A stretch of 64,000 nucleotides of DNA from Stenotrophomonas bentonitica (GCF_013185915.1 NZ_JAAZUH010000002.1:372001-436000); one strand, 5' to 3'. Positions 1 to 8,519 are shown, numbered from the stretch's first letter. Translations and numbers: made by a program. Notes: generated by a model not told the origin, from the letters alone.

Positions 1-44
1 TTGAAACAGCGGTGGGCAATCTTCAACACGCAGCAGGGCGGTAA
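1..44 (+). CDS. 3' end of an upstream gene (partial)
   Basis: An open frame enters the window in frame 3 and stops at TAA 42-44, four bases before the next ATG. Only about 13 residues are visible (ending QHAAGR), so no function can be given. The tight spacing to the following membrane protein gene suggests one operon. Real but too short for more. Confidence 0.4.
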   Translation, partial: ETAVGNLQHAAGR

Positions 45-47
45 ACA

Positions 48-431
48 ATGTTCGGGTGGATGGATCTGGTGGTGGTCAACGCTTTGTCGCTTGCGGCCTT
101 TGCGTTCTACTTCATTGCAGCCATTCGTTACGGTGTGAAGCGCAATTGGAAATCGTCTGTATTGATGGTGGCGTTTTCAACGGTTCCGTGGCTGGTGCTG
201 ATCTGTGTAACCCGAATTTGTTTGTTCTACTGCCTTGATATGTGGGGGGTGTGGATCACCCTGGGCGCGATGAAAATAGCGTTTAGTTGGACGTGCGGAG
301 CGTGCATTGCTTGCGTTCAATTCCTCCCCATTCGCGGCGCCACGCTGCCATCACTGTTTGTCGGGCTCGGTGTTGCGGCCGTGGGCACGGCGTTCTCACT
401 CATTGAATTATTTGGTCGGATTGATCTGTAG
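48..431 (+). CDS. Small four-helix inner-membrane protein, unknown function
   Basis: 127 aa. Four hydrophobic segments are visible at about residues 8-30, 38-63, 75-95 and 103-123, with a basic loop (RYGVKRNWK) after the first, so it is very likely an inner-membrane protein. The ATG at 48 follows an AGGGCGG ribosome-binding site and sits right behind the stop of the upstream gene. The next gene starts 8 bases downstream, so the three form an operon. No family recognised. Confidence 0.6.
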   Translation: MFGWMDLVVVNALSLAAFAFYFIAAIRYGVKRNWKSSVLMVAFSTVPWLVLICVTRICLFYCLDMWGVWITLGAMKIAFSWTCGACIACVQFLPIRGATLPSLFVGLGVAAVGTAFSLIELFGRIDL

Positions 432-439
432 GAGGGTCA

Positions 440-943
440 ATGAACTACTCACATTTGGAGAAAAACGAAATACTGTTGTCAAAAGCTATTTCAACGCACT
501 CAGACAACCTTGACGCTTTGCGCTGGTATGTGCGCGTGGCTTGTGAGGATTTTCCAGGCCGTGCGCCTCGCATTTGCGAACACGCCATTGGGTCGATGAT
601 CCACTTTGGACCCGATAATTTGCATGTGTTGGTTGGGGCGCTCATCAACGCTGGTGAGGAAATGCCGCAAAACGTACTGTGGCTTATGTGTAAAGAGGGG
701 TTTTTAACGGGCGAGGTTGCGCCCCAGGTGGTGGAACTTATGGGACGTATTTTGAACAGCGACAAACCGGTTTCTCTGTATGAAGTGGAGTCCACATTGC
801 ATGTTGCTCAAATTGTTGGATGCAAAGATGTCGTTGCATTGTTAAGTGAGTACATCGACGCACAGCGTGAAAAGCAACGGGAAAATATTTGCAATGCACT
901 GTCAAGCGCACAGGGGAGGTCTGGTGTTGGTCGCAAGATTTGA
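440..943 (+). CDS. Helical protein carrying the shared basic C-terminal tail
   Basis: 167 aa, ATG preceded by GGAGGG. It is not clearly ankyrin, although the helical stretches (HAIGSMIHFG, VLVGALINAGEE) resemble degenerate repeats. The C-terminus (QRENICNALS... ending GVGRKI) matches the module found on many ankyrin proteins further along: a short amphipathic helix then a terminal basic tail. Here the last residue is Ile rather than Met, as also in the 35555 protein. It probably belongs to the same functional set. Function unknown. Confidence 0.6.
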   Translation: MNYSHLEKNEILLSKAISTHSDNLDALRWYVRVACEDFPGRAPRICEHAIGSMIHFGPDNLHVLVGALINAGEEMPQNVLWLMCKEGFLTGEVAPQVVELMGRILNSDKPVSLYEVESTLHVAQIVGCKDVVALLSEYIDAQREKQRENICNALSSAQGRSGVGRKI

Positions 944-958
944 TTTCAATAAAACGTC

Positions 959-995
959 TTGACTTTGTTTGCGTTTGTGTTTGTATGAATAAACA
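959..995 (+). promoter_or_regulatory. Cassette-type promoter with inverted repeat
   Basis: TTGACT at 959-964, 15-base spacer, TTTGTA at 980-985. The inverted repeat TGTTT...AAACA spans 978-995, followed by GAGGG and the ATG at 1009. Same layout as the promoters across the window. Confidence 0.6.
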
Positions 996-1008
996 GATGA
1001 GGGTATCT

Positions 1009-1203
1009 ATGGTGCGAAAAACATATTATTTATGGGAGCATGCTTCGGGAGAACTGTTTTGGCAGTCAAAGGGGGTTCATGATTATTTGCTCAAGGGCGA
1101 GTTAAATCGGCGCTATATGAAGATGGTAGGATGGACGGGGAGGCGGAAGCTCTTCACCAAGTTGGAATTGATAGAAACTAAGGTTGGGAGGGTCAATGAG
1201 TAA
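1009..1203 (+). CDS. Small basic protein, unknown
   Basis: 64 aa. The ATG at 1009 was chosen because it lies just behind the promoter at 959 and a GAGGG site; in-frame codons further upstream lie inside the previous gene or the promoter. The protein is rich in Lys, Arg, Tyr and Trp (MVRKTYYLWEHASG at the N-terminus). Its end overlaps the start of the next gene by 8 bases, indicating translational coupling. No family recognised. Confidence 0.55.
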   Translation: MVRKTYYLWEHASGELFWQSKGVHDYLLKGELNRRYMKMVGWTGRRKLFTKLELIETKVGRVNE

Positions 1204-1597
1204 ATCGAAACAGAGAAATCATCGGGTTAAGCCGTCGGGCAATTGGGTTCCAAAGACCTGCGGGTATGCAATGTTCTATGAGACGGCTAAGTATTACGCG
1301 CGTCTGGATGCACGTGCGACAAAGCTTGATAAAACGATGACGGGAACGTTGCGCGAATTTATTTGGGATTTTGTCGAGAACCCTGATTTTGATCGGGATG
1401 AGTTCTTGAACTTGGGCTGTGAGCCACAGAAGCCTAAGCCTTTAAATAAAAATCATTTGGATAACGTGCGTAGCGAGGGCATTGGGTTTATATCCGACGC
1501 CAAGCCGGTTGTCAGCAAGGTTGAACAATTGGCGAGTGATTTTGGTATCAGCAAAGCTTCTCTTGTGCGCTATATCTTGCGGAAAAATCTGCAATAG
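1196..1597 (+). CDS. Putative DNA-binding plasmid protein
   Basis: 133 aa, ATG at 1196 behind GGGAGGG. The N-terminus is very basic (MSKSKQRNHRVK). The C-terminal 30 residues (VEQLASDFGISKASLVRYIL) look like a helix-turn-helix or ribbon-helix-helix-type segment, so a DNA-binding or relaxosome accessory role is possible but inferred only from that motif. It overlaps the preceding small gene and is followed by a strong terminator, so the two form one transcription unit. Confidence 0.55.
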   Translation: MSKSKQRNHRVKPSGNWVPKTCGYAMFYETAKYYARLDARATKLDKTMTGTLREFIWDFVENPDFDRDEFLNLGCEPQKPKPLNKNHLDNVRSEGIGFISDAKPVVSKVEQLASDFGISKASLVRYILRKNLQ

Positions 1598-1622
1598 CTA
1601 GTTTGGTCGGTTGTTCTTGAAT

Positions 1623-1646
1623 AAGCCCCGTTTCGGGGCTTTTTTA
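1623..1646 (+). terminator. Intrinsic terminator
   Basis: AAGCCCCG-ttt-CGGGGCTT stem followed by a T-run, just after the stop at 1597. Confidence 0.85.
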
Positions 1647-1756
1647 TTGGGTCATCCGCTTTGCGGACCGCGCATATGGTCTACGACGCGCGCCACTGTC
1701 GCGCCCCTGCGGGCTTCAATCGCTTGCCCGATTTGGCAACATCTCAATAAAAGGTA

Positions 1757-1794
1757 TTGACAATATTCGGATATGTGTTTGATTAAATAAAACA
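1757..1794 (+). promoter_or_regulatory. Cassette-type promoter with inverted repeat
   Basis: TTGACA 1757-1762, 15-base spacer, TTTGAT 1778-1783. Inverted repeat TGTTT (1776-1780)/AAACA (1790-1794). It is preceded by CTCAATAAAAGGTA, an upstream string shared with the promoters at 36055, 36718 and 48335. Likely drives the fimbrial operon's first gene. Confidence 0.7.
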
Positions 1795-1805
1795 GGGGAT
1801 GAATT

Positions 1806-2039
1806 ATGAAACCACTCATTGCAATATTCATTTTATTGGCTCCGCTGTTGTCGGTCGCCGAAGAGGTGCGTGGACGTTTTGTGGTGTCAATGACCATCGT
1901 TGAGTCGTGCGTATTGACCGATCACGGCATTCAAAAATGCACGACAGGAATGCGCGAACCCACCGTCGCCAAGGAAAAAATTGCGATCAAAACCCCGGAA
2001 GGATCCGATGAGCGGATCGTCACTGTAGTCACTTACTAA
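1806..2039 (+). CDS. Small exported protein
   Basis: 77 aa with a clear signal peptide (MKPLIAIFILLAPLLSVAEE; cleavage probably near residue 18). The mature part contains two Cys (SCVLTD, IQKCTT) that could form a disulphide in the periplasm. It is the first gene of the unit that leads into the fimbrial cluster, with the next gene 8 bases downstream. Role unknown; a pilus assembly accessory is possible from position only. Confidence 0.55.
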   Translation: MKPLIAIFILLAPLLSVAEEVRGRFVVSMTIVESCVLTDHGIQKCTTGMREPTVAKEKIAIKTPEGSDERIVTVVTY

Positions 2040-2047
2040 GGAGTCGT

Positions 2048-2935
2048 ATGGATAAAAAATTCAACAAACACGAGACGCAAAAATTCATCAATGCAATCTT
2101 GGCTGTGGATCCAAATGGCGTGCGCAGCGCTTTAAAGAACAACGCGGACCCGACGCCTGTGTTGAAGACAGAATTGAACGTTTGGCATGCTCAATTGCGG
2201 GTGCCGGCCAACGAGGTGGCTCCACACGACACGTGCACTGTGCTGGACAAAAGCGCCGCACTGCTCACAGACGTTCTGCCACTGGACAACATGCAATCCG
2301 TGAAGTGGCTGGGTTTGGCTGGACACGTACCGATCGCATCGGCGGACGCCAATGAAGTGCGTATGGGGCCAAGCTCGTTTTCCAATGCCGTACTGGCGGC
2401 GGTGTTTGACATGTTCACTTCCATCGTTGGGGATCGCCCCGACGTGGACTCAGACGAGCAAATTGCTGCACTGGCACGTGCCAAAGAAATCATTGATCTG
2501 TGTTTGATCCACAAGTGCAACCTGGCTGGGTCCGACGCCAGAGGCATGACCGTCTTGCATTGGTGCTGTGCTTTGTACGACGACAAAGAGCTTGTCGAAC
2601 GGCTGGTGGCTGTGGGTGGCACGCCAACGATCAAAGACAAGGAGGGGTACACATCAATTGACGTTGCCGCGCAATACGGCCATCTCAACTCGTTTGCCGG
2701 TTTGAATGTTCGCGAGCAAGAAAAAAAAGACGGCAACCTTGCAACCGCTCCAACCAAAGACGATCTGGAAAAGATCGATTGGAGCGAGCTGGAGCCCTGC
2801 AACGACTTCATATCCACGCACCCCAGCCCATCTGCGGCCCCGCCCACAGCGCCAGCCAGCAAACCACCCAGCCGCTTGGCGATGTTCTTCAACGTTCTCC
2901 TGGGGCGGACCAGCCCTTTGGACAACGAACACTAA
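2048..2935 (+). CDS. Ankyrin-repeat protein
   Basis: 295 aa, RBS AAGGAG. The middle third carries two recognisable ankyrin repeats (GMTVLHWCCA, DKEGYTSIDVAAQYGH), the second followed by helix-forming sequence. The last 60 residues are Pro/Ala-rich and end LGRTSPLDNEH. This one lacks the basic RRKM-type tail of the other ankyrin proteins. No signal peptide, so cytoplasmic unless secreted by another route. It lies between two exported-protein genes, an odd position for a cytoplasmic protein. Role unknown. Confidence 0.65.
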   Translation: MDKKFNKHETQKFINAILAVDPNGVRSALKNNADPTPVLKTELNVWHAQLRVPANEVAPHDTCTVLDKSAALLTDVLPLDNMQSVKWLGLAGHVPIASADANEVRMGPSSFSNAVLAAVFDMFTSIVGDRPDVDSDEQIAALARAKEIIDLCLIHKCNLAGSDARGMTVLHWCCALYDDKELVERLVAVGGTPTIKDKEGYTSIDVAAQYGHLNSFAGLNVREQEKKDGNLATAPTKDDLEKIDWSELEPCNDFISTHPSPSAAPPTAPASKPPSRLAMFFNVLLGRTSPLDNEH

Positions 2936-2957
2936 TCAACTTGAAAAGGAGACACAT

Positions 2958-3311
2958 ATGAAAAATCTATTCTTTGGATTGACCGCAGTCCCACTGTTGG
3001 CTCTTGGCGTCCAATCTCAGAACGCCGACCTGGGCGCGGTCCTTTCGGTCAAGCAAACCTGTGCATTCGTCTCAGGGTCAGCCGCCGAGTTCCTGCGCTG
3101 TGACACATACGAGCAGCCCGATTGCGGCAGCGCTTTTTGCGACGGTGTGGGTGGCTTGCCGATATCAGTTTCCGTCGAGCGCAACACCGAACAGTTCGAC
3201 CCCGAAGAGATGCCGTTGTGGTGCGACCGCCAGCAGTGTTACGCCAACACAGGGCCATTCAAGGTCACTTTGGACTACGGAAATTTGCGCGCCACCGATG
3301 GATCTAAATAA
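2958..3311 (+). CDS. Exported Cys-rich protein
   Basis: 117 aa. The ATG at 2958 follows AAAAGGAG. An N-terminal signal peptide (MKNLFFGLTAVPLLALGVQS) is followed by a mature part with seven or more Cys (QTCAF, RCDT, DCGSAFC, WCDRQQC), implying disulphides in the periplasm or on the surface. It lies upstream of the pilus chaperone and is separated from it by a promoter. It may be a secreted accessory of the pilus, but I recognise no family. Confidence 0.6.
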   Translation: MKNLFFGLTAVPLLALGVQSQNADLGAVLSVKQTCAFVSGSAAEFLRCDTYEQPDCGSAFCDGVGGLPISVSVERNTEQFDPEEMPLWCDRQQCYANTGPFKVTLDYGNLRATDGSK

Positions 3312-3317
3312 AACGTA

Positions 3318-3359
3318 TTGACAATGTTCAGTCTTATGTTTAGCTCAATGTATACATAA
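3318..3359 (+). promoter_or_regulatory. Promoter of the chaperone-usher operon
   Basis: TTGACA 3318-3323, 15-base spacer, TTTAGC at 3339. Inverted repeat TTATGT (3334-3339)/ACATAA (3354-3359). RBS AGGAGG follows. Confidence 0.65.
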
Positions 3360-3376
3360 TTTTATAGGAGGATTTG

Positions 3377-4000
3377 ATGATTAAAAGCATTGTTGTGGCT
3401 TTATCTTTAGCACTTGTTCCGTTGGTGTCATCGGCCGCATCTGTTGGTCCGGTTTTCAAAGTCAACACCGCAGGGGAGAAAAGCGGGGTGTTGACGATAT
3501 CCAACGATGGTCCTGATCGTTCGTATCAGATCACTGTTGACGAACTGACCGTTGAAGGCGGTGTGTCCCGCAGAGGGCCATCGGAGAAAATTCGTTTTGC
3601 GCCGTCGATTGTTACGGTGAAAAAGGGCGCCACCCAATCCATTCGTTACATCAAGTCCGACCAAGTTGGACGTGAAGAATTTTTCCGCGTGAGCGTGGCC
3701 GAACTTCCCACACCTGGGGAGGTTGGGTTAATCAAATTGGTCAAGCAAGACCTGGCGTGGATTTGGCGTTCGCCATCGGCCAAGGCCAATCTCACAGGTC
3801 GTTGGGTTGCGGATCAATTTGAGGTGACCAACACGGGTGACGCATCTGCACGTTTGGTGTCGCCGTCATCGGGATCCGCAACCCGCAGTGGCTTGCTGGG
3901 CTATGTCCTGCCCGGTGAAACACGCAAGTTCGCGCTTGCGAATTTCCCGCACGGCGTGGTGTCGGTTGAAGTCAACGGACAACGCCAGGACATCAAATGA
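3377..4000 (+). CDS. Periplasmic fimbrial chaperone (PapD-like)
   Basis: 207 aa with signal peptide (first ~21 residues, ending SSAAS). The mature protein has the PapD-like pattern of two Ig-fold domains: N-terminal strands (NDGPDRSYQITVDE), a conserved-type stretch (FAPSIVTVKKGATQSIRYI), and a second domain from about residue 120. Such chaperones hold pilin subunits by donor-strand complementation and deliver them to the usher. ATG 3377 is chosen over a TTG three bases earlier because of its spacing from AGGAGG. The stop overlaps the usher start (ATGA). Confidence 0.85.
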   Translation: MIKSIVVALSLALVPLVSSAASVGPVFKVNTAGEKSGVLTISNDGPDRSYQITVDELTVEGGVSRRGPSEKIRFAPSIVTVKKGATQSIRYIKSDQVGREEFFRVSVAELPTPGEVGLIKLVKQDLAWIWRSPSAKANLTGRWVADQFEVTNTGDASARLVSPSSGSATRSGLLGYVLPGETRKFALANFPHGVVSVEVNGQRQDIK

Positions 4001-6174
4001 AAAGATCGGTCATCGCCTTGGCGATGGCTGTCTGCTTTGGACAAACCACTTGGGCCTCAGACGCAACCATCGCCGCTGTATCAATCAATGGGTCGCTCAA
4101 AAGCGACGTTGAAGAACTGCACGTTCGCGACGATGGGCAGTTGCTCATTGCCAAAGAGCGTTGGGCGCAATGGGGAATTCAGTTGCCCGCATCGTTGTCC
4201 GAGCGCGACGTGGTGTCGCCATCCGATTTGAACGCGGATGTTCAGTACGATCCAGCCAATCAAAGCTACAACATCCTTGTGCCCGCAAAGTATTTGCCGG
4301 CGCGCAACTACAACCCCGCCTCGCGCATGCGTACGGACATTGGTCCTTCGCCCAAAGGGGTGATGCTGGGGTACGACTACCGTGCGCAAGACAGCGATAC
4401 GTACGGCTTCACACAGTCGTTTTCGTACGACATTAGATCCAACGTCCTGGGTGGAACGTTCTATGGTGCCGGACAACTCAACGACGACAGCAACGGACTG
4501 AGCCACGAACGCTCTTTAACGACGTGGAGTAAGGATCTGTATGCCTCTCAGACTCGCGTGCAGATCGGTGATGTCATCAACGCCACGCCCAACGGCGCAT
4601 TGCTGGGCTCGCGCAACATGCTGGGGGTTCGCGTGGGCACCGATCGATCGTTGAGTAACGACGCATTTTATCCAGTCCCGACATTCAACGGGGTGGCCGA
4701 CACGCGCTCCACAGCCGAAGTCTTTGTCAACAGTGTGCGTTCGTCCCAACAGCAATTCCAGCCTGGGCCGTACCAGTTCGCAAGCCTCAATGCGCCGATC
4801 GGCTTAAGCACAGTCTCTATGGTGGTTCGCGACGAATTGGGCCGCGAATACTGGACAACACGGCAGTTCTACAGCACACCCAAAGCGCTTGCCAAAGGCC
4901 GCAGCGAATGGGAAGTCTCGGCCGGTTTGATGCGCAACGGAGGGTTGGGCAACGACTACGCTGACGTGGCGTGGAACGCGGTGTACGCACGCGGCATGTC
5001 TGACCGCTGGACCACAACGGCTGCGTTCCAGGGCACGGCCAAGGGTCAGTCGGCCATGTGGGGCAATCTTTGGAGCTTTGGGCGCTGGGGCGCTGCAACG
5101 TTTGATATCGCAACAAGCGGGGACGGCATGGCCGCCACGGTTGGATACGAGCGGCGCACCAACGGCTTGTCGTGGTCCGCTTCGCACACTCATGTCACCG
5201 ACGACTATTGGAACTTCAACCGCGAACGCTCCCGCTTTGCGCTTGAGTCGCAAACCACCTTGGGCGTGGCCTACCGCCAAAATAATTTCAGCGCAGCATT
5301 GAACTACAGCGATGTGCGCTATTCCAACCGTTCCACTCAGTTGCTTACCGCACAGTCGCGCTGGCAGTTGAACTCCCGCGCCGAACTGTCTGCATTTGCG
5401 CAGCACGACTTATCGCTGCGCGACACAACATTGAACGTTGGTTTCCGCTACCAATTTGGATCCGGCTCGGCCAGTGTCAATCGCAACGATGGCGAATGGT
5501 TTGGACAAGCCAACGGTTCCACCACACTGAAAAACCGCCGGCTGACGTGGAACGCAAGCGCAAGCGCCGGCAATCACTATGTGGCGGGGCGCTGGGATCT
5601 GCCGATGTCCACGTTGCTGCTGCAAAACAGCACAACCAGCACTGTGTTTGGAGCCAACGGTGGGGTGTGGATCGGGGAGGGCGGTGTACTGCCAACGTCC
5701 AGGCCGTTTGGATCGTACGCGCTCATTCGCGTTCCCAACATGCCCAACGCACGCGTTCAACTCACGGGCAAAAGCGTCACCACCAACGCCTTAGGCGTGG
5801 CCGTGGTCCCCAACGTCTCCGCATTGTTCGATCAAACAGTGACGGTGGACGCTTTGAGTCTTCCGTTCGGTGTGCAACTGGACAGCCTGAGCAAGAAAGC
5901 CGTGGCTCCGCGTGGGGGCGGGACAAAGCTGCAGTTCGACGTTCTGAGCAACACCACGCGGGAGTACGTGGTGGTGCGCAATGGGGTTCCGATCGATATG
6001 GCCAATGTCGTGGGCAAGCAAACCGTTGTTGGGATGCGAGGGGTGTTGGTGCTGGAAGCGCCCATCGCTGGTGACGTACTCACCATTGAAAAAGACGGTT
6101 CCACATGCGCCATCACCATCCCTCAGTCGGGGGAACTGGACAAACCAATTTTGGAATGCAAGGAGGTTTTATGA
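3997..6174 (+). CDS. Outer-membrane fimbrial usher
   Basis: 725 aa, signal peptide (MKRSVIALAMAVCFGQTTWAS). Typical usher layout: N-terminal periplasmic domain with SINGSLKSDVEELHVRDDGQ, a long beta-barrel region rich in alternating aromatic and polar residues (GYDYRAQDSDTYGFTQSF), and C-terminal domains (VPNMPNARVQLTGKSVTTNA). It secretes and polymerises the pilins. The short length and the company of small pilins fit archaic (Csu) or alpha (CS1-like) types rather than Pap-type ushers of 800 aa or more. Start overlaps the chaperone stop and end overlaps the next gene, each by 4 bases. Confidence 0.88.
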   Translation: MKRSVIALAMAVCFGQTTWASDATIAAVSINGSLKSDVEELHVRDDGQLLIAKERWAQWGIQLPASLSERDVVSPSDLNADVQYDPANQSYNILVPAKYLPARNYNPASRMRTDIGPSPKGVMLGYDYRAQDSDTYGFTQSFSYDIRSNVLGGTFYGAGQLNDDSNGLSHERSLTTWSKDLYASQTRVQIGDVINATPNGALLGSRNMLGVRVGTDRSLSNDAFYPVPTFNGVADTRSTAEVFVNSVRSSQQQFQPGPYQFASLNAPIGLSTVSMVVRDELGREYWTTRQFYSTPKALAKGRSEWEVSAGLMRNGGLGNDYADVAWNAVYARGMSDRWTTTAAFQGTAKGQSAMWGNLWSFGRWGAATFDIATSGDGMAATVGYERRTNGLSWSASHTHVTDDYWNFNRERSRFALESQTTLGVAYRQNNFSAALNYSDVRYSNRSTQLLTAQSRWQLNSRAELSAFAQHDLSLRDTTLNVGFRYQFGSGSASVNRNDGEWFGQANGSTTLKNRRLTWNASASAGNHYVAGRWDLPMSTLLLQNSTTSTVFGANGGVWIGEGGVLPTSRPFGSYALIRVPNMPNARVQLTGKSVTTNALGVAVVPNVSALFDQTVTVDALSLPFGVQLDSLSKKAVAPRGGGTKLQFDVLSNTTREYVVVRNGVPIDMANVVGKQTVVGMRGVLVLEAPIAGDVLTIEKDGSTCAITIPQSGELDKPILECKEVL

Positions 6175-6548
6175 AAGCGCTTCTTATTGCGTTGCTTTTG
6201 TTCTCAGGCACCGCCTGGGCGGACTGTTCGATCACCCCCAATCAAGACTTTGCGGTCTTGGATCAGGACGGAGGCGTGAACGTGCAATACGTCATCGAAT
6301 GCGACGAACCCACCGCCGCCACATTGCAAATTGACTCAAGTCAAATGGTTTTGCGATCGGCGAGCAACCACGAAATCCCATTGTCGGCGGCGCTATCCGG
6401 AGAGCCGTTGATTGATGAGGTGTCCATCGATGTTGCCGACGCGCCACTGCTGGTCACGATTGAATTCCGAAGTGTGTTGTCCACGTCGGTTCGCTACAAA
6501 GCTGCTGGTGTTTACAGCAGTTCTGTGCGTCTGGATCTGAACTATTAG
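6171..6548 (+). CDS. Small exported protein of the pilus operon
   Basis: 125 aa, signal peptide (MKALLIALLLFSGTAWA). The mature chain starts DCSITPNQDFAVLD and is predicted all-beta, with a second Cys in IECDEP. It overlaps the usher stop (ATGA) with RBS AAGGAGG, so it is co-translated with it. Position and fold suggest a minor pilin, tip or anchoring subunit, but sequence alone does not prove it. Confidence 0.7.
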   Translation: MKALLIALLLFSGTAWADCSITPNQDFAVLDQDGGVNVQYVIECDEPTAATLQIDSSQMVLRSASNHEIPLSAALSGEPLIDEVSIDVADAPLLVTIEFRSVLSTSVRYKAAGVYSSSVRLDLNY

Positions 6549-6556
6549 TTTGGGCA

Positions 6557-6583
6557 TTGACAATATGATGTTTTATGTTTTTC
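6557..6583 (+). promoter_or_regulatory. Promoter of the pilin genes
   Basis: TTGACA at 6557-6562 with TATGTT at 6574. I see no good inverted repeat here, unlike most cassette promoters. A separate promoter lets the two pilins be made in excess of chaperone and usher. Confidence 0.55.
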
Positions 6584-6625
6584 TAACCATGATGCAACAC
6601 TTCAATCACTAAAAAAGGAGAGTAA

Positions 6626-7117
6626 ATGAAAACAGCACTATTAACCGCAGCAACAGCCGCAGCCTTACTGGTTTCGGGTTCCACGTTCGCCGCAACAAAA
6701 TCCACAACCATGAACTTCTCAATTTCTGTCGCGGCTACATGCGAAATATCACTTGAACAAGACACGTTGGAAACAGCAGCAACAGGCGGCTATTACACAG
6801 GTGGACGCTTTGAAGACAATCTTGGCGTGTTGTGCAGCGAAGATTTGCCCTACATTGTGGAAGCTTCCACAGATGCAAACGGACAGGTCATTGCAACATC
6901 GGCCACCTCCGCACGCCAATACCCAGTGACGTTCACACGTGGAACCGATCCATCGAGCAGCAACTATTTTGGTACGGACGCCAATGGACTGGCGCATGCC
7001 GCCGTGGGGACAGGGGCGTATCAGGCCATTCCATTTGGTTGGACTTTTGGCTACATCGATAAAGTGCTGGCCCCTGGCACTTACACAGGCAGTGTGACTT
7101 TTACGGTGGTGTACTAA
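6626..7117 (+). CDS. Fimbrial major pilin (copy 1)
   Basis: 163 aa, signal peptide ending STFAA. The mature chain is beta-rich with two Cys (ATCEIS and GVLCSE) as in disulphide-bonded pilins, and ends GTYTGSVTFTVVY, a terminal strand typical of donor-strand pilins. It resembles spore-coat-U/Csu-type or CS1-type pilins. RBS AAGGAG. A close paralogue follows directly. Confidence 0.75.
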   Translation: MKTALLTAATAAALLVSGSTFAATKSTTMNFSISVAATCEISLEQDTLETAATGGYYTGGRFEDNLGVLCSEDLPYIVEASTDANGQVIATSATSARQYPVTFTRGTDPSSSNYFGTDANGLAHAAVGTGAYQAIPFGWTFGYIDKVLAPGTYTGSVTFTVVY

Positions 7118-7165
7118 TCGCACGCCGATCAAACAAAACAATCAACTTATAAGGAGAAATAAACA

Positions 7166-7678
7166 ATGAAAAAAACACTAATTCTTGCTTCTACGGCCGC
7201 CGTTGCCTTACTGGCATCCGGATCCTCGTTCGCCGCTTCCAAATCCGCAACGATGAACTTTTCGTTCTCCGTGGCTGCAACATGTGATATCTACTTGTCT
7301 GTCACTGACACCGTTAACCAGTCGGACGTGGTTGACGTTGCCGGGGAAGGTTGGGACGACAACTTAGGAGTCTTGTGCAGCGAAGATTTGCCCTACATTG
7401 TGGAAGCTTCCACAGATGCAAACGGACAGGTTATGGCTACATCCGCCACATCGGCGCGCGAGTACCCCGTAACATTGTACCGAGGGTCGGGCACCCGTTC
7501 CGTCCCGAAATTCGGTACCGACGCCAATGGCTTGGCGCTGTCTGGTGTTGGAACGGGTGCCCACCAAGCCATTCCGCTGGCGTATGAATTTGGTCAGCGC
7601 GACGCATACTATGGCTACTACAAGTCGTTGGCCGAAGGGACTTACACCGCAAGTGTGACCTTTACGGTGACGTACTGA
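7166..7678 (+). CDS. Fimbrial major pilin (copy 2)
   Basis: 170 aa, paralogue of the preceding pilin. Signal peptide ends SSFAAS, with matching Cys at ATCDIY and GVLCSE and the end GTYTASVTFTVTY. The central segment (EDLPYIVEASTDANGQV) is identical to copy 1 at protein level and almost identical at DNA level, while the flanks diverge. This suggests duplication followed by local conversion or constraint. Co-transcribed with copy 1 and closed by the terminator at 7694. Confidence 0.75.
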   Translation: MKKTLILASTAAVALLASGSSFAASKSATMNFSFSVAATCDIYLSVTDTVNQSDVVDVAGEGWDDNLGVLCSEDLPYIVEASTDANGQVMATSATSAREYPVTLYRGSGTRSVPKFGTDANGLALSGVGTGAHQAIPLAYEFGQRDAYYGYYKSLAEGTYTASVTFTVTY

Positions 7679-7693
7679 TCCGGCATAAAAGAA

Positions 7694-7718
7694 AAGCCCG
7701 CTTCGGCGGGCTTTTTTT
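7694..7718 (+). terminator. Intrinsic terminator of pilin operon
   Basis: AAGCCCGC-ttcg-GCGGGCTT stem-loop followed by seven T. Confidence 0.9.
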
Positions 7719-7721
7719 GCC

Positions 7722-7765
7722 TTGACAATGTTGGCTTCTGTGCTTGGATGGAACATCATTCAAGC
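7722..7765 (+). promoter_or_regulatory. Cassette-type promoter with inverted repeat
   Basis: TTGACA 7722-7727. Inverted repeat GCTTGGATG (7742-7750)/CATTCAAGC (7757-7765), then AGGGGG and the ATG at 7778. Confidence 0.75.
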
Positions 7766-7777
7766 AAGGGGGTAACA

Positions 7778-8518
7778 ATGAACGAGGTAATTAAATCCAT
7801 TTCAATACAAAAAGAGTTGGCGCGGCACCAGCAGGCGAAGGAGAAGTTTGAAGCGCTCATGGCGACGATTGAAAGCGCGCTGCGTGAAGCGGACGAAATG
7901 AATGTGGGCGGCGCGATGCGCAACGCCCTGGGTCAACTGAACTTCCGCCACTTCGACTGCTTGCAAGATGCGCGAAAATCGCATGCCAAAGCCCTCACTG
8001 AAAACGGTTGGTCAACAATCATGCGCGAGACGGGCCTGAAAGACTTCATGTGCCATAAAAAACGTGTTGAGTGGGGTAGGGCGTTCTATGAGAACACAGT
8101 GCCAGAGTTCAACTACGACAATGTTGTTGCCACGTTCGCCCAACTGTACGACGCACGAGCAAGCATGTTTGAAGACGGCATTGTCGGGGTGTTTGAAGGG
8201 CTATCGTGGGACTACAAAAGCCACCTGCCCGTGCGCTTTGGACAGAAAATCATCTTGCAGTGCATAGACAGTTGGTCTTACTTCATTGCAAGAGACGTTG
8301 TGCAAGACATGATCCGTGCGTTTCACATGTTCGACGGCAAGCCGCATCCTGATTTCAGACGCTCAGCATCAAGCCCCGAAGTGTTCTCAGAGTACATGGA
8401 TGTCACGTTCTACAAGAACAGAAACGCCCACGTTGTATTCAAACGGCCTGATCTTGTGGACAAGCTCAACGAAGTGATCGCCCGACGCTACCCAGGCGCA
8501 TTGCCGCCCACCCGATAA
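7778..8518 (+). CDS. DUF4942-like protein
   Basis: 246 aa; ATG at 7778 behind AAGGGGG. The N-terminal half is helical and charged. The block NGWSTIMRETGLKDFMCHKKRVEW followed by FNYDNVVATF and WDYKSH resembles the DUF4942 family, which is often carried by plasmids and phages and has no established activity. No signal peptide; cytoplasmic. Stands alone between its own promoter and a two-way terminator. Family assignment is from memory of the pattern and should be tested. Confidence 0.55.
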   Translation: MNEVIKSISIQKELARHQQAKEKFEALMATIESALREADEMNVGGAMRNALGQLNFRHFDCLQDARKSHAKALTENGWSTIMRETGLKDFMCHKKRVEWGRAFYENTVPEFNYDNVVATFAQLYDARASMFEDGIVGVFEGLSWDYKSHLPVRFGQKIILQCIDSWSYFIARDVVQDMIRAFHMFDGKPHPDFRRSASSPEVFSEYMDVTFYKNRNAHVVFKRPDLVDKLNEVIARRYPGALPPTR

Positions 8519-8519
8519 A

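Noticed and set aside
2191..2925. Long minus-strand open frame opposite the ankyrin-like gene at 2048
   Set aside because: No ribosome-binding site; the plus-strand frame has ankyrin motifs and correct spacing to its neighbours.
4804..5406. Long minus-strand open frame opposite the usher gene
   Set aside because: Shadow of a GC-biased coding strand; the usher frame is continuous and recognisable.
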